Part shown: one piece after another, positions 16,725-25,646 of the stretch
Numbering within the stretch: position 1 is the stretch's first letter
Layout: each line of letters begins with the position of its first letter
Origin: Bacteroidia bacterium
GTDB lineage: Bacteria > Bacteroidota > Bacteroidia > Bacteroidales > VadinHA17
Assembly (NCBI GenBank): GCA_026391555.1
Contig: JAPLEB010000054.1
Coordinates: forward strand, 38,094-102,093
Direction: 5' to 3'
Length of the DNA: 64,000 nt
Made by a program: the position numbers and the translations under genes
The notes under the pieces: model-generated
The model's database searches: none
What the model saw: only the letters and a program-made list of their open reading frames with translations
Told to the model about the DNA's origin: nothing

Positions 16725-18029
16725 TCACTTTTTATCATAATTGTATATATCCTTCCAGATGACAGATAGTTTTTTTCTGATTTCTTCCTCTTTGGAATTT
16801 ACTCCTGGATCATAAAATACTGTCCCCTTGATTTCTTCCGGAAGAAAATTATCCGGCACAAAATTTCCTGAATAACTGTGAGCATATTTGTACTCTTTTC
16901 CATACCCCAGGTTTTTCATTAGTTTTGTCGGAGCATTTCTTATATGTAATGGAACCGGCAGATCACCTTCGCTTTTAACTGTTCCGATGGCATCCTCAAT
17001 TGCCATATAGGAGGAATTACTTTTTTGAGAGGTTGCCAGATAAATTGCTGCCTCAGATAGAATAATTCTCGATTCCGGCCATCCGATTACATTTACAGCT
17101 TCAAAACAGGCTTGAGCAAGCAGCAAAGCATTCGGATTGGCCAGACCGATATCCTCAGCGGCAAGTATCAGCATACGTCTTGCAATAAATTTAGGGTCCT
17201 CGCCTCCTTCAACCATGCGGGCCAGCCAATATACAGCGGCATTCGGATCACTTCCCCTGAGCGATTTTATGAATGCAGAAATAATATCATAATGCTGTTC
17301 TCCATTCTTATCGTAAAGAGCAAGGTTCTTCTGAACGTGTTTTAAAACCTTTTCATTATCAATAATAATTTTTTCAGAAGAGGTTTCATCAGCTTCTGAA
17401 CTTACAACCAGTTCAAGTGCATTATAGAGTTTTCGTGCATCACCACCTGAAACACGAATAAAGGCTTCATATTCTGTGATCTCAATATTGTAAACCGAAA
17501 GATAGCTGTCCTTTTTAAGAGCTTTATTTACTAATTTAACTAGTTCCTCTTCTGTCAAAGGTTTCATAATATATACCTGGCAACGTGAAAGAAGAGGAGA
17601 AATAACCTCGAAGGAAGGATTCTCTGTTGTTGCTCCAATAAGGGTTATAACGCCCTGTTCAACTGCACTCAGGAGAGAATCTTGTTGTGACTTATTAAAT
17701 CGGTGTATCTCATCAATAAACAGAATTGGATTTGGCTGGTTAAAAAATTGCTGTTTTTTTGCTTTTTCAATTGTCTCCCTTACATCCTTAACGCCTGAAT
17801 GTACAGCACTAAGGTGAAAGAATGGCCTTTTCAGAGTATTCGCTATTATACCGGCAAGAGTGGTCTTGCCAACTCCCGGAGGCCCCCATAAAATGAAAGA
17901 TGGAATATTCCCCGATTCAATAACCTTTCTTAAAACAGCATTTTTACCTACAAGATGCTCCTGCCCGCAGAATTCTGCAAGTCCTTTTGGTCTGAGCCTT
18001 TCAGCAAGTGGTTGATTTGGCAGCATCAT
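16725..18029 (-). CDS. rarA: Replication-associated recombination protein RarA (AAA+ ATPase)
   Basis: RarA (MgsA) is an AAA+ ATPase related to clamp-loader subunits that acts at stalled replication forks. The protein has RPKGLAEFCGQEHLVGKN, Walker A GPPGVGKTT at residues 49-57, Walker B LFIDEIHRFNKSQQD, sensor GATTENPSFEV and the arginine-finger region LLSRCQVY. Its C-terminal MgsA domain includes LRGSDPNAAVYWLARM and RRMLILAAEDIGLANP. The ORF track start adds 21 residues of poor-quality N-terminus; I use ATG 18029, giving 434 residues. A second ATG follows directly. Confidence 0.93.
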   Translation of the reverse strand: MMLPNQPLAERLRPKGLAEFCGQEHLVGKNAVLRKVIESGNIPSFILWGPPGVGKTTLAGIIANTLKRPFFHLSAVHSGVKDVRETIEKAKKQQFFNQPNPILFIDEIHRFNKSQQDSLLSAVEQGVITLIGATTENPSFEVISPLLSRCQVYIMKPLTEEELVKLVNKALKKDSYLSVYNIEITEYEAFIRVSGGDARKLYNALELVVSSEADETSSEKIIIDNEKVLKHVQKNLALYDKNGEQHYDIISAFIKSLRGSDPNAAVYWLARMVEGGEDPKFIARRMLILAAEDIGLANPNALLLAQACFEAVNVIGWPESRIILSEAAIYLATSQKSNSSYMAIEDAIGTVKSEGDLPVPLHIRNAPTKLMKNLGYGKEYKYAHSYSGNFVPDNFLPEEIKGTVFYDPGVNSKEEEIRKKLSVIWKDIYNYDKK

Positions 18030-18283
18030 AAAATTGTTTGCGTAAATGTAATAAAAACAATTAAAGAATGCTGAGCTCGATGACTCCGACAATAGTCGAA
18101 AAAGAGTTAATAATTCATCATGTGGATACTAACAGTTTTTGCGGTTCAATAATTTTTATTAAATTGCATCAAATTTATTTTCATTAAAATAAATAAATTA
18201 ATACTTTTAGCAATTGAAATTAGTATTTTGGTTATAATCCGATTATAGACATTGTATTTGAATACATTCAGATATATTCAGTT

Positions 18284-19438
18284 ATGAAAAAAACTCTGCT
18301 TATTGTAGTTATTATTCTGGTAGTAATAATCGCACTGCCGGTAATTAACCTGATCCGATGGACTTTTCAATCGAAAAAACCAATGGATATCATATTAATT
18401 GACAAGACCGTGCCAACCCTTGAACGTGAAAAGCACAAGTCATTTAATTGGATACTGACAAATGAAAGATTTGTTAAAAAGGAAAATAAAAGTAGCTATT
18501 CATACAAAAAGGATTATTATGGATTTTCTCCACAACGCCCATTACGCGAGAAACAGTGGGAAAGGAATGATTATCGTCTGACCGATCTAATTAACCTTGC
18601 TGAAAAAAATGATGCTGTTTATTTTGCCGATACTTATGGAGTGTTTTTTAATGACTGGTATAAAGGGATAAACAAAAGCCGTAAATCAAGAAAACTTTAT
18701 GGTGGTCTTAATAATAATGACTTCCTGCTTTTAAAGGAAATGAAGGACAGGAATAAGCTGATTATAATGGAATATAACTCATTTGACTATCCAACAGCAC
18801 AATTTGAATCTGTCAGAACCCAGGAAAAACTTGGAATAACCTTTTCGGGTTGGACAGGAAAATATTTTAGCTCACTTGACACAACCGGCGAAGAATTCCC
18901 GATATGGATGACTACTATGTATAGAAAAGAGTACAAGAAGCCATGGACCTTTACAAAACCCGGTATTGTTTTTATTAAAGACAAAGATATAATTGTACTC
19001 GAAGAAGGGACTCATCTTAAGAATGCAATGCCTCAAATTATAACCGATTCAGCATATTGTGAAAAATACGGGGTTCCTGGTTCAGTGGCTTTTAACAAGT
19101 GGTTCGATGTTATTGACCCTCTTCAAAATAATATTGTATCAAAGTTCAAGATTGAAACAACACCAATTGGTGACACAATGTTGATTGAGAATAACCTGTT
19201 AAATGAATTCCCTGCTGTAGTTCAGGAGCCGGTTTCCCAGAGAATTTATTATTTTTCAGGAGATTTCGCTAATTACAATGTCCCCTTCTGGACATCCAGA
19301 TTTATAGGTGTTGATAAACTTAAAGGTATTCTGTATTCCGATAAACCGGATGATACCAGAAGATTCTTCTGGCTCTATTACAAACCACTTATCAACGGTA
19401 TTTTCAGTGATTACTATAATTCAATGAAAAAAAAATAG
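18284..19438 (+). CDS. Conserved-looking membrane-anchored protein of unknown function
   Basis: A 384-residue protein with one strongly hydrophobic N-terminal segment (TLLIVVIILVVIIALPVI), which fits a membrane anchor, and a soluble domain rich in aromatic and charged residues. Stretches such as FADTYGVFFNDWY, LLKEMKDRNKLIIMEYNSFDYPT and WMTTMYRKEYKKPWTFTKPGIVFIKDKDIIVLEEG look like alternating strands and helices of a globular domain. The region 89-200 is reminiscent of glutamine-amidotransferase-like folds, but no catalytic triad can be named. It is monocistronic and ends in a terminator overlapping the stop codon. Confidence 0.65.
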   Translation: MKKTLLIVVIILVVIIALPVINLIRWTFQSKKPMDIILIDKTVPTLEREKHKSFNWILTNERFVKKENKSSYSYKKDYYGFSPQRPLREKQWERNDYRLTDLINLAEKNDAVYFADTYGVFFNDWYKGINKSRKSRKLYGGLNNNDFLLLKEMKDRNKLIIMEYNSFDYPTAQFESVRTQEKLGITFSGWTGKYFSSLDTTGEEFPIWMTTMYRKEYKKPWTFTKPGIVFIKDKDIIVLEEGTHLKNAMPQIITDSAYCEKYGVPGSVAFNKWFDVIDPLQNNIVSKFKIETTPIGDTMLIENNLLNEFPAVVQEPVSQRIYYFSGDFANYNVPFWTSRFIGVDKLKGILYSDKPDDTRRFFWLYYKPLINGIFSDYYNSMKKK

Positions 19439-19461
19439 AAACCTATCAGGTTTCAATTTTT
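19438..19461 (+). terminator. Intrinsic terminator after the unknown membrane-anchored gene
   Basis: GAAACCT, a 3-nt loop and AGGTTTC, then AATTTTT. The first base of the stem is the last base of the TAG stop codon. Confidence 0.75.
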
Positions 19462-19464
19462 GAA

Positions 19465-19490
19465 TAGGGACATGCCATGGCATGTCCCTA
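19465..19490. repeat. 26-bp perfect intergenic palindrome
   Basis: The sequence TAGGGACATGCCA is followed immediately by its exact reverse complement, with one flanking base pair (G...C) also matching. It lies directly after a complete terminator, so it is not needed for termination. It looks like a REP/MITE-type palindromic element. Confidence 0.8.
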
Positions 19491-19530
19491 CTTATTTCCT
19501 GATTATTAATGAGTTTCACGATAAATTAAT

Positions 19531-20301
19531 ATGAAGATTTCAATTATTCAATCCGATATAACCTGGGAAGATAAATCAGTTAACTTAGGTAAACTCGGTG
19601 AACTTATTATCCCACTCTTTAATAATACTGACATCGTCATACTTCCTGAAATGTTCAATACAGGATTTTCAATGAATACTGAACATTTATGTGAATCACC
19701 CGAAGCTGAAACCTTCAACTGGATGAAGAACATCGCTCAAAAAGGGAATTTTGGATTGTGTGGAAGTTACATTGTGAAGGAAAATATCAGCTTCTTTAAC
19801 CGGTGGGTATTTGTTACTCCGGAAAAAGAATGCTGGCACTATGATAAACGACACCTTTTCAGCATGGCCGGTGAGGATAAATTTTTCTCCCCCGGGAAAA
19901 TCCGGTTGATATTCAGTTTCAGAGGCGTAAGGATTAGTCCTTATATCTGTTACGATCTCCGTTTCCCGGTTTGGAGCAGGAATCGAAATGATTACGATCT
20001 CGCGATCTATGCAGCTAACTGGCCTGAAAGCAGGAGAAGTGTCTGGAATACACTTCTTAAAGCAAGAGCCATTGAAAATCAATGCTATGTAGCCGGATCG
20101 AACAGAATAGGTACTGATGGGAACGGTATTAAGTATTGCGGAGATTCGATGATAGTTGATTCCCGCGGCGAGATCATTGCCTCTGCTGGTGTCAATGCAG
20201 AGAGTTCCATTACCAGTGAAGTTTCATTGACTGAATTATCTGATTTCAGAAAAAAATTCCCTGTCCTGAACGATGCTGATAATTTCACTATCGGCGTTTG
20301 A
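19531..20301 (+). CDS. Nitrilase-family omega-amidase (YafV/NIT2-like)
   Basis: A 256-residue carbon-nitrogen hydrolase with the expected triad: Glu40 in VILPEMFNTGFSM, Lys106 in YDKRHLFSMAGED and Cys140 in SPYICYDLRFP. The KRHLFSMAGE and ICYDLRFPVW motifs are those of omega-amidases, which hydrolyse 2-oxoglutaramate or 2-oxosuccinamate to the 2-oxo acid and ammonia. No signal peptide is seen, so it is cytoplasmic. It converges on the FAD/Fe-S oxidoreductase gene. The activity is inferred from family; other small amides are possible. Confidence 0.83.
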   Translation: MKISIIQSDITWEDKSVNLGKLGELIIPLFNNTDIVILPEMFNTGFSMNTEHLCESPEAETFNWMKNIAQKGNFGLCGSYIVKENISFFNRWVFVTPEKECWHYDKRHLFSMAGEDKFFSPGKIRLIFSFRGVRISPYICYDLRFPVWSRNRNDYDLAIYAANWPESRRSVWNTLLKARAIENQCYVAGSNRIGTDGNGIKYCGDSMIVDSRGEIIASAGVNAESSITSEVSLTELSDFRKKFPVLNDADNFTIGV

Positions 20302-20314
20302 CTTTTACATTTTA

Positions 20315-20360
20315 ACTTTTGTCTTTTTACTTTTGTCTTTTTACTTTTGTCTTTTATCTT
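20315..20360 (+). repeat. Dispersed T-rich intergenic repeat, copy 2 (locally tandem)
   Basis: About three consecutive units of ACTTTTGTCTTTTT occur here. The last continues as the exact 18-mer ACTTTTGTCTTTTATCTT (20343-20360) shared with 14867 and 61556. It lies in the gap between two convergent genes. Confidence 0.85.
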
Positions 20361-20395
20361 TAACCCAAATAAACCCACCCCTTGCCCCCCGTTTT

Positions 20396-23326
20396 TTACT
20401 TCTTAAGTGCATTAAACAGAACCACCGCCGGATGTAAAGCAATCCTTCCGGTTCCATCCTTAATATGATGCCTGCAACTTGTCCCTGGTGCAGTAATTAT
20501 GATGCTTTCACCGGAGTTCCTGATTTCAGGGAACAATACAAGCTCTCCTATCTTGTTGGATAAATCATAATGCTCCTTTTCATATCCAAACGACCCGGCC
20601 ATTCCACAGCAGCCAGAGGGAATTTCAGTTACAGAATAATTTACAGGTATTGAGAGCATTTCAATGGTACTTGCTGAAGAAGCAATTGCCTTCTGCTGAC
20701 AATGAGCATGTAAAAGAATTCTGGCCTTTTCTTCCACGAATAAACTACGATCAATTCTTCCCGATCTGAACTCCCTGGCAATAAACTCATCAACCATATA
20801 ACTGTTACCGGCAATCTTTTCTGCTGATCCCTTTAAATCATTTCCTGCCAACTCAGGATATTCATCTCTGAACCCAAGAATTGCAGAGGGCTCAATCCCA
20901 ACCAATGGAAGCTCCTCGCTGATAAGTCCTGACAAAGCCTGAATATTCTTTCTTATTGTCTTCTGTGCTCTTCTTACCAGACCTTTTGAGATGTAGGTCC
21001 TTGCACTGACAGAATGGTCTGCAATAACCACTTTGTAATTCAAGGCAGTAAGCAACCTAATAACAGCTATACCAATTTCAGTATCATTGAAATTTGTGAA
21101 TTCGTCGATAAAAAGGCAAACCGGGCTTTTAGGATTTTCCGGATTAATATCTGAAAGGTTTTTCCTGATCCACTTTTTAAGAGTCGTCCTATATATTAAT
21201 GGTATGGATCTTTTTGAGGCAAACCCGGCAGCTTTTTTCAGAATACCGGCTGTAACATTGTTCTTCAGAAAAAAGTTATAAATGGACGGAGCTACTGAAC
21301 CAATATAGTTAATCACTGATATATAGGCAATTAATCTTGTCCGTAAAGGTATCCCATGCTTGTCGTGCCAATGCTGGAGAAATTCCGATTTGATCTTGGC
21401 AATATCGACACCTGATGGACATTCCGATTTGCAGCCCTTACATGACAGACAGAGATCAAGAACCTCATAAATCTCTTTGTGATCCCAGGGATCACCATCT
21501 TTGCTAAGGAATTCACGTATCACATTCGCCCTTGCCCTTGTACTTTTTTCTTCATCACCTGTCGCCATAAAACCGGGACACATTAGTCCTCCGGTTATTA
21601 TCGATTTCCGGCAGTCTGCCGACCCATTGCACCTTTCTGCTGCTCTTATAATTCCATCACTGGATGAAAAATCAAAAATGGTGTCTATCTCACGTGTGGG
21701 TTTACCCGGGATGTACCTCAGAAAAGTATTCATCTGTAGAGTATTGGTTATCTTTCCCGGGTTTAGAATACTTTCAGGATCCCAGCATTTTTTTACCTCC
21801 TTAAGAAGATTATAGTTATGTTCTCCAAGAACCAGTGGTATAAATTCACCTCTTAACCTCCCGTCTCCATGTTCTCCACTCAACGACCCTCTATATTTCT
21901 TAACCAGACGGGCTGTATCAAGACCTATTTTTCTGAAAAGCTCTACATCCGCAGGATATTTAAGGTTAAGTATCGGCCTGATGTGAAGCTCCCCTGTCCC
22001 AATATGGGCATGAAATACCGAATCTTTGCCATAACCAGCCAACATCTTCTCGATATCGTCAATATAATCTGGTAAATGTTCAACATTAATGGCAGTGTCC
22101 TCAATAAGAGCGACAGGTTTAGAATCTCCTTTCATGTTCGCCAAAACTCCAAGTCCAGCTTTTCTCAAATCCCATACTTTTGATATATCTTTTCCTTTTA
22201 CAATAGGATAGGAGTATCCGTAACCTTCTGACCTAAGATCATTAATCATGTCAGCAGCGATAGTGTCTACTTCTTCCGGTTTGTCTCTGACAAATTCAAC
22301 TATAACGATTGCTCCAGGTCTTCCTTCAAGAAAAAAACGATTATTTCTCTGACTGACATTATCTTCAGTCAGCTCAAGTATCCTGTTATCCATCATCTCA
22401 ACAGCCGAGGGCTTGTATTTTAATGCTATAAGATTAGTTTTGAAGGCGTCATTCCTGTTATTGAGATGAATGCATACAAGTGCTTTATTTACAGGAGGTA
22501 ATGGAACAACATTAAATTTTATTTCAGTAGTAACTGCCAGAGTTCCTTCTGAACCTGCAAGTAACCTGCAGAAATTGAATTTTCTGTTCGATTTTCCATC
22601 AAAAATTTCAGAATCCAGCAGCAGGTCAAGGGCATAACCGGTGTTTCTCCTTGGTATTTTCGGATCGGGATAACCCTCCCTGATACTCTCTTTGTTAAAC
22701 TGATCATCAAGAATCTTTTTAATGTTTCTATAGATTTCTCCTTCAAGATTATTCAGATTGCATTTAGTGTTAAAAGTCTCCTTATCCACCGTACCAAAAA
22801 TTGCCTCACTGCCATCACTTAAAAGAGTTTTTAGTTCTATCGTATGATCTCGTGTCGATCCATAAATAATTGAATGTAAGCCACATGCATTATTACCTAC
22901 CATGCCGCCAAGGTTACATCTGTTTGAAGTTGATGTCTCGGGGCCAAAAAACAGACTATGTTCTTTAAGTTTCAGATTCAGCTCATCAAGAACTACCCCT
23001 GGTTCCGCTTTTACCCACATCTCCTCTTTATTTATCTCAAGTATCTTATTCATATATCTTGAGATATCAACAATTATTCCTGAACTGACTGCCTGGCCCG
23101 CAAGCGAAGTACCTCCTGCCCTGATAGTTACACTGGATTTCTCTTTTGCTGCAAATATTAATATTTTTCTGATGTCTGATAATCCTTTGGGCCACGCAAC
23201 GGCTACAGGTTCCTCTTTATAAACAGAAGCATCGGTGGAATAAATGGTCGTTGTGATCTTGTCGTGTTTAAGGTCACCATCAAGGCTTTTACCTAATGTA
23301 TTTAACCGGGAAAGAAAAGTATCCAT
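20396..23326 (-). CDS. FAD-linked oxidoreductase fused to 4Fe-4S and CCG domains (D-2-hydroxyacid dehydrogenase, YdiJ-like)
   Basis: A 976-residue three-part protein. Residues about 30-270 form an FAD-binding type 4 domain (TIRAGGTSLAGQAVSSGIIVDIS, GGMVGNNACGLHS). About 270-530 is the FAD-oxidase C domain (HAHIGTGELHIRPILNLK, SGEHGDGRLRGEF). A ferredoxin-like domain with CLSCKGCKSECPSGVD follows, then a C-terminal CCG-type domain (HAHCQQKA, GCCGMAGSFGYE). This matches YdiJ/GlpC-fused D-lactate or D-2-hydroxyglutarate dehydrogenases, which oxidise a D-2-hydroxyacid and pass electrons through the Fe-S clusters to the membrane. The substrate cannot be fixed from sequence. Confidence 0.83.
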   Translation of the reverse strand: MDTFLSRLNTLGKSLDGDLKHDKITTTIYSTDASVYKEEPVAVAWPKGLSDIRKILIFAAKEKSSVTIRAGGTSLAGQAVSSGIIVDISRYMNKILEINKEEMWVKAEPGVVLDELNLKLKEHSLFFGPETSTSNRCNLGGMVGNNACGLHSIIYGSTRDHTIELKTLLSDGSEAIFGTVDKETFNTKCNLNNLEGEIYRNIKKILDDQFNKESIREGYPDPKIPRRNTGYALDLLLDSEIFDGKSNRKFNFCRLLAGSEGTLAVTTEIKFNVVPLPPVNKALVCIHLNNRNDAFKTNLIALKYKPSAVEMMDNRILELTEDNVSQRNNRFFLEGRPGAIVIVEFVRDKPEEVDTIAADMINDLRSEGYGYSYPIVKGKDISKVWDLRKAGLGVLANMKGDSKPVALIEDTAINVEHLPDYIDDIEKMLAGYGKDSVFHAHIGTGELHIRPILNLKYPADVELFRKIGLDTARLVKKYRGSLSGEHGDGRLRGEFIPLVLGEHNYNLLKEVKKCWDPESILNPGKITNTLQMNTFLRYIPGKPTREIDTIFDFSSSDGIIRAAERCNGSADCRKSIITGGLMCPGFMATGDEEKSTRARANVIREFLSKDGDPWDHKEIYEVLDLCLSCKGCKSECPSGVDIAKIKSEFLQHWHDKHGIPLRTRLIAYISVINYIGSVAPSIYNFFLKNNVTAGILKKAAGFASKRSIPLIYRTTLKKWIRKNLSDINPENPKSPVCLFIDEFTNFNDTEIGIAVIRLLTALNYKVVIADHSVSARTYISKGLVRRAQKTIRKNIQALSGLISEELPLVGIEPSAILGFRDEYPELAGNDLKGSAEKIAGNSYMVDEFIAREFRSGRIDRSLFVEEKARILLHAHCQQKAIASSASTIEMLSIPVNYSVTEIPSGCCGMAGSFGYEKEHYDLSNKIGELVLFPEIRNSGESIIITAPGTSCRHHIKDGTGRIALHPAVVLFNALKK

Positions 23327-23451
23327 TTCAATATTGCAATTAAGAACCGCTAAATTATGAAAATGATTTAATCATGGTTTGTACAATGACTTTTTAGTAG
23401 GATTATTTTTTGAAAAAGTAATAATACTGATATAAATCATGTATTTCAAAA

Positions 23452-23483
23452 TTGTTAAATCGAACTTTTATTTCGTACATTTA
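23452..23483 (+). promoter_or_regulatory. Candidate promoter of the pta-hbd-ackA-ptb-ptb-buk operon
   Basis: TTG, a 21-bp spacer and TACATTTA resemble the Bacteroidota -33/-7 elements; the last base of the -7 box deviates. It lies about 38 bp before the pta ATG in a 190-bp divergent gap. Confidence 0.45.
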
Positions 23484-23520
23484 TGGGAAATTTTCGAACT
23501 TATTAATATATTGATACACA

Positions 23521-24528
23521 ATGGAATTATTAGATCGTATCAAACTAAATGCCAGGAAACATAATAAGCGTATTGTGCTTCCCGAAGGGTATGAAGAAAG
23601 AACTATTAAGGCAGCGGATATAGCTTTAAAAGAAAAACTGGCTCAAATAATTTTAATTGGAGATCCGGTAGAGATCAATTCACATGCTGCAAGGCTGGGA
23701 TTAAAGAACATTTCAAAAGCAACAATTATCAATCCCAAATCGCATGAAAAAAGGGATCATTATATTGACATGATGGTTGAGATCAGGAAAAGTAAAGGCA
23801 TGACCAGGGAAGAGGCATCAAAACTTATAGAAGACCCACTTTATCTGGGTGTGCTGATGATCAAAAACGGAGATGCAGACGGTGAGGTTTCAGGAGCAGA
23901 TCATGCCACTGGTGACGTCCTTAGACCTGCATTTCATTATGTAAAAACAGCACCCGGGATTTCAGTTGTTTCAGGAGCATTTATTATGATCCTTCCCGAT
24001 AAAGAATTTGGGGAAAACGGTGTTATAATATTTGCCGATGGTGCTGTTCACCCAAATCCAAACGAAAAAGAACTGGCTGAAATAGCTGTTGCATCCGCGC
24101 ACACTGCAAAAGCAATTGCCGGATTTGAACCAAGAATCGCGATGCTTAGTTTTTCAACAAAAGGAAGCGCCAGACATGAATTAGTTGATAAAGTGGTCAA
24201 TGCCACAAGAATAGCAAAAGAGATGGCGCCCGAACTTCAGATAGATGGAGAACTTCAGGTGGATGCAGCTCTTATCGAGGCAATTGGAAAAAGCAAGGCT
24301 CCGGGTAGCCCTATCGCTGGTAAAGCAAATGTCCTTATTTTTCCTGATCTGAATTCGGGTAATATCGCATATAAGCTTGTTCAAAGACTTGCTCATGCTG
24401 AGGCTATTGGCCCGGTTTTGCAGGGCATGGCTGCCCCGATAAATGATCTCTCACGCGGATGTTCAGTAAGCGATATAGTAAGCATGATAGCAATAACAGC
24501 AAATCAGGCTGCCGGAATAAAAAAGTGA
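23521..24528 (+). CDS. pta: Phosphate acetyltransferase
   Basis: Pta exchanges CoA for phosphate on acetyl-CoA, giving acetyl phosphate for acetate kinase. The 335-residue protein is the short, single-domain form without the N-terminal DRTGG region. It contains RIVLPEGYEERTIKAAD, DPLYLGVLMIKNGDADGEVSGADHAT, MLSFSTKGSARHE, DGELQVDAAL, and ANVLIFPDLNSGNIAYKLVQRL near the end. It is first in a six-gene operon for acyl-phosphate fermentation, with ackA two genes downstream. Confidence 0.93.
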   Translation: MELLDRIKLNARKHNKRIVLPEGYEERTIKAADIALKEKLAQIILIGDPVEINSHAARLGLKNISKATIINPKSHEKRDHYIDMMVEIRKSKGMTREEASKLIEDPLYLGVLMIKNGDADGEVSGADHATGDVLRPAFHYVKTAPGISVVSGAFIMILPDKEFGENGVIIFADGAVHPNPNEKELAEIAVASAHTAKAIAGFEPRIAMLSFSTKGSARHELVDKVVNATRIAKEMAPELQIDGELQVDAALIEAIGKSKAPGSPIAGKANVLIFPDLNSGNIAYKLVQRLAHAEAIGPVLQGMAAPINDLSRGCSVSDIVSMIAITANQAAGIKK

Positions 24529-24593
24529 TGAATCCCGGTATTAAGGGCACATGTTTCATTTTAAGAAGAAATAGTTACTAATTATGATAAGTT

Positions 24594-25562
24594 ATGTCAG
24601 AAAGTATTGAAAAGCTGGAAGATTATGGATTAGGCAAGGATACCAAACCAAAAACTCTGTTTTCACTCGTCGGAATAGTTGGAGCAGGTTCCGTTGGACA
24701 GAATATTGCACGAATGGTAAGTTCCAAAGGATTGGATGTAATATTTTTGGAGGTTAGTCAACAGAAAGTAGATCAGGCTTATGTGGAACTGGCTAAGGAA
24801 CTTGACCGTATGATTGAACGATGGGGAATGACTAATTCCGAAAAACTGGGAATATTATCACGAATAAAGGGAACAACCGAATATAGTAAATTTAAGGGAT
24901 GTGATATTGTGATTGAAGCAGTCAAGTCCTCAAGCCGGCAAGATAGCCACGATATCCGCATGAAAATCTTAAAAAACATAGAACTCCAGGTTGACAGAGA
25001 TACTATAATAGCTACAAACTCCTCAACACAGGTTATAACTGAGCTTACTGCCGATCTTACCTATAAAGATCGTTGTGTAAGCTTCCATTTTCTTACTCCT
25101 GAAGCTGATGCGAGGGTTGTTGAAATTGTAAAAGGTCTTTATACTTCCCAGGCTGCTTATGAAAATACTATAAAATTTGCTCATTTAATAGGTAAAAAGG
25201 TTATTCCGGTAAAAGAGTCTCCCGGCATAATAAGCACACGTCTTTTTGTTCCATTGATCAATGAAGCATGTGAAATATTGATGGAAGGTGTAGGCAAAAT
25301 GGAGGATATCGATTTAACAATGAAGGTTGGATTTGGTCTACCTCTGGGGCCTTTTGAAATGGCTGATAAAATCGGTTTGGATAAAATACTCAGGTGGTGT
25401 GAAAACCTTTATGATGAATTTGGAGACCTGAAATACAAGTCTTCGCCTCTCCTTAAAAAACTCGTCAGGGCTAACCAATGGGGAAGACGTACCGGCATAG
25501 GATTTTATGAATATGGTAAAGACGGCGTAAAAATTAGTAAAAATAATTTTTTTGAGTACTAA
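24594..25562 (+). CDS. 3-hydroxyacyl-CoA dehydrogenase (3-hydroxybutyryl-CoA dehydrogenase type)
   Basis: A 322-residue NAD-dependent enzyme interconverting acetoacetyl-CoA and 3-hydroxybutyryl-CoA. It has a roughly 25-residue N-terminal extension, then the Rossmann loop VGIVGAGSVGQNIA and IVIEAV. The catalytic His lies in VSFHFLTPE. SPGIISTRLFVPLINEACEIL and GFGLPLGPFEMADKIGLD are the C-terminal dimer-domain motifs. The usual HFFNPAP is changed to HFLTPEA, and the Asn of PGFxxNR is replaced, so the substrate may differ from the classical one. It sits unusually between pta and ackA. Confidence 0.83.
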   Translation: MSESIEKLEDYGLGKDTKPKTLFSLVGIVGAGSVGQNIARMVSSKGLDVIFLEVSQQKVDQAYVELAKELDRMIERWGMTNSEKLGILSRIKGTTEYSKFKGCDIVIEAVKSSSRQDSHDIRMKILKNIELQVDRDTIIATNSSTQVITELTADLTYKDRCVSFHFLTPEADARVVEIVKGLYTSQAAYENTIKFAHLIGKKVIPVKESPGIISTRLFVPLINEACEILMEGVGKMEDIDLTMKVGFGLPLGPFEMADKIGLDKILRWCENLYDEFGDLKYKSSPLLKKLVRANQWGRRTGIGFYEYGKDGVKISKNNFFEY

Positions 25563-25646
25563 GCTAAAAGAAATTCACCTGCCTTAAGGTTTTAGTAACA
25601 AGGTACATGAGTGTTCTGAAATATTTACATAATAAAATAATTAATA

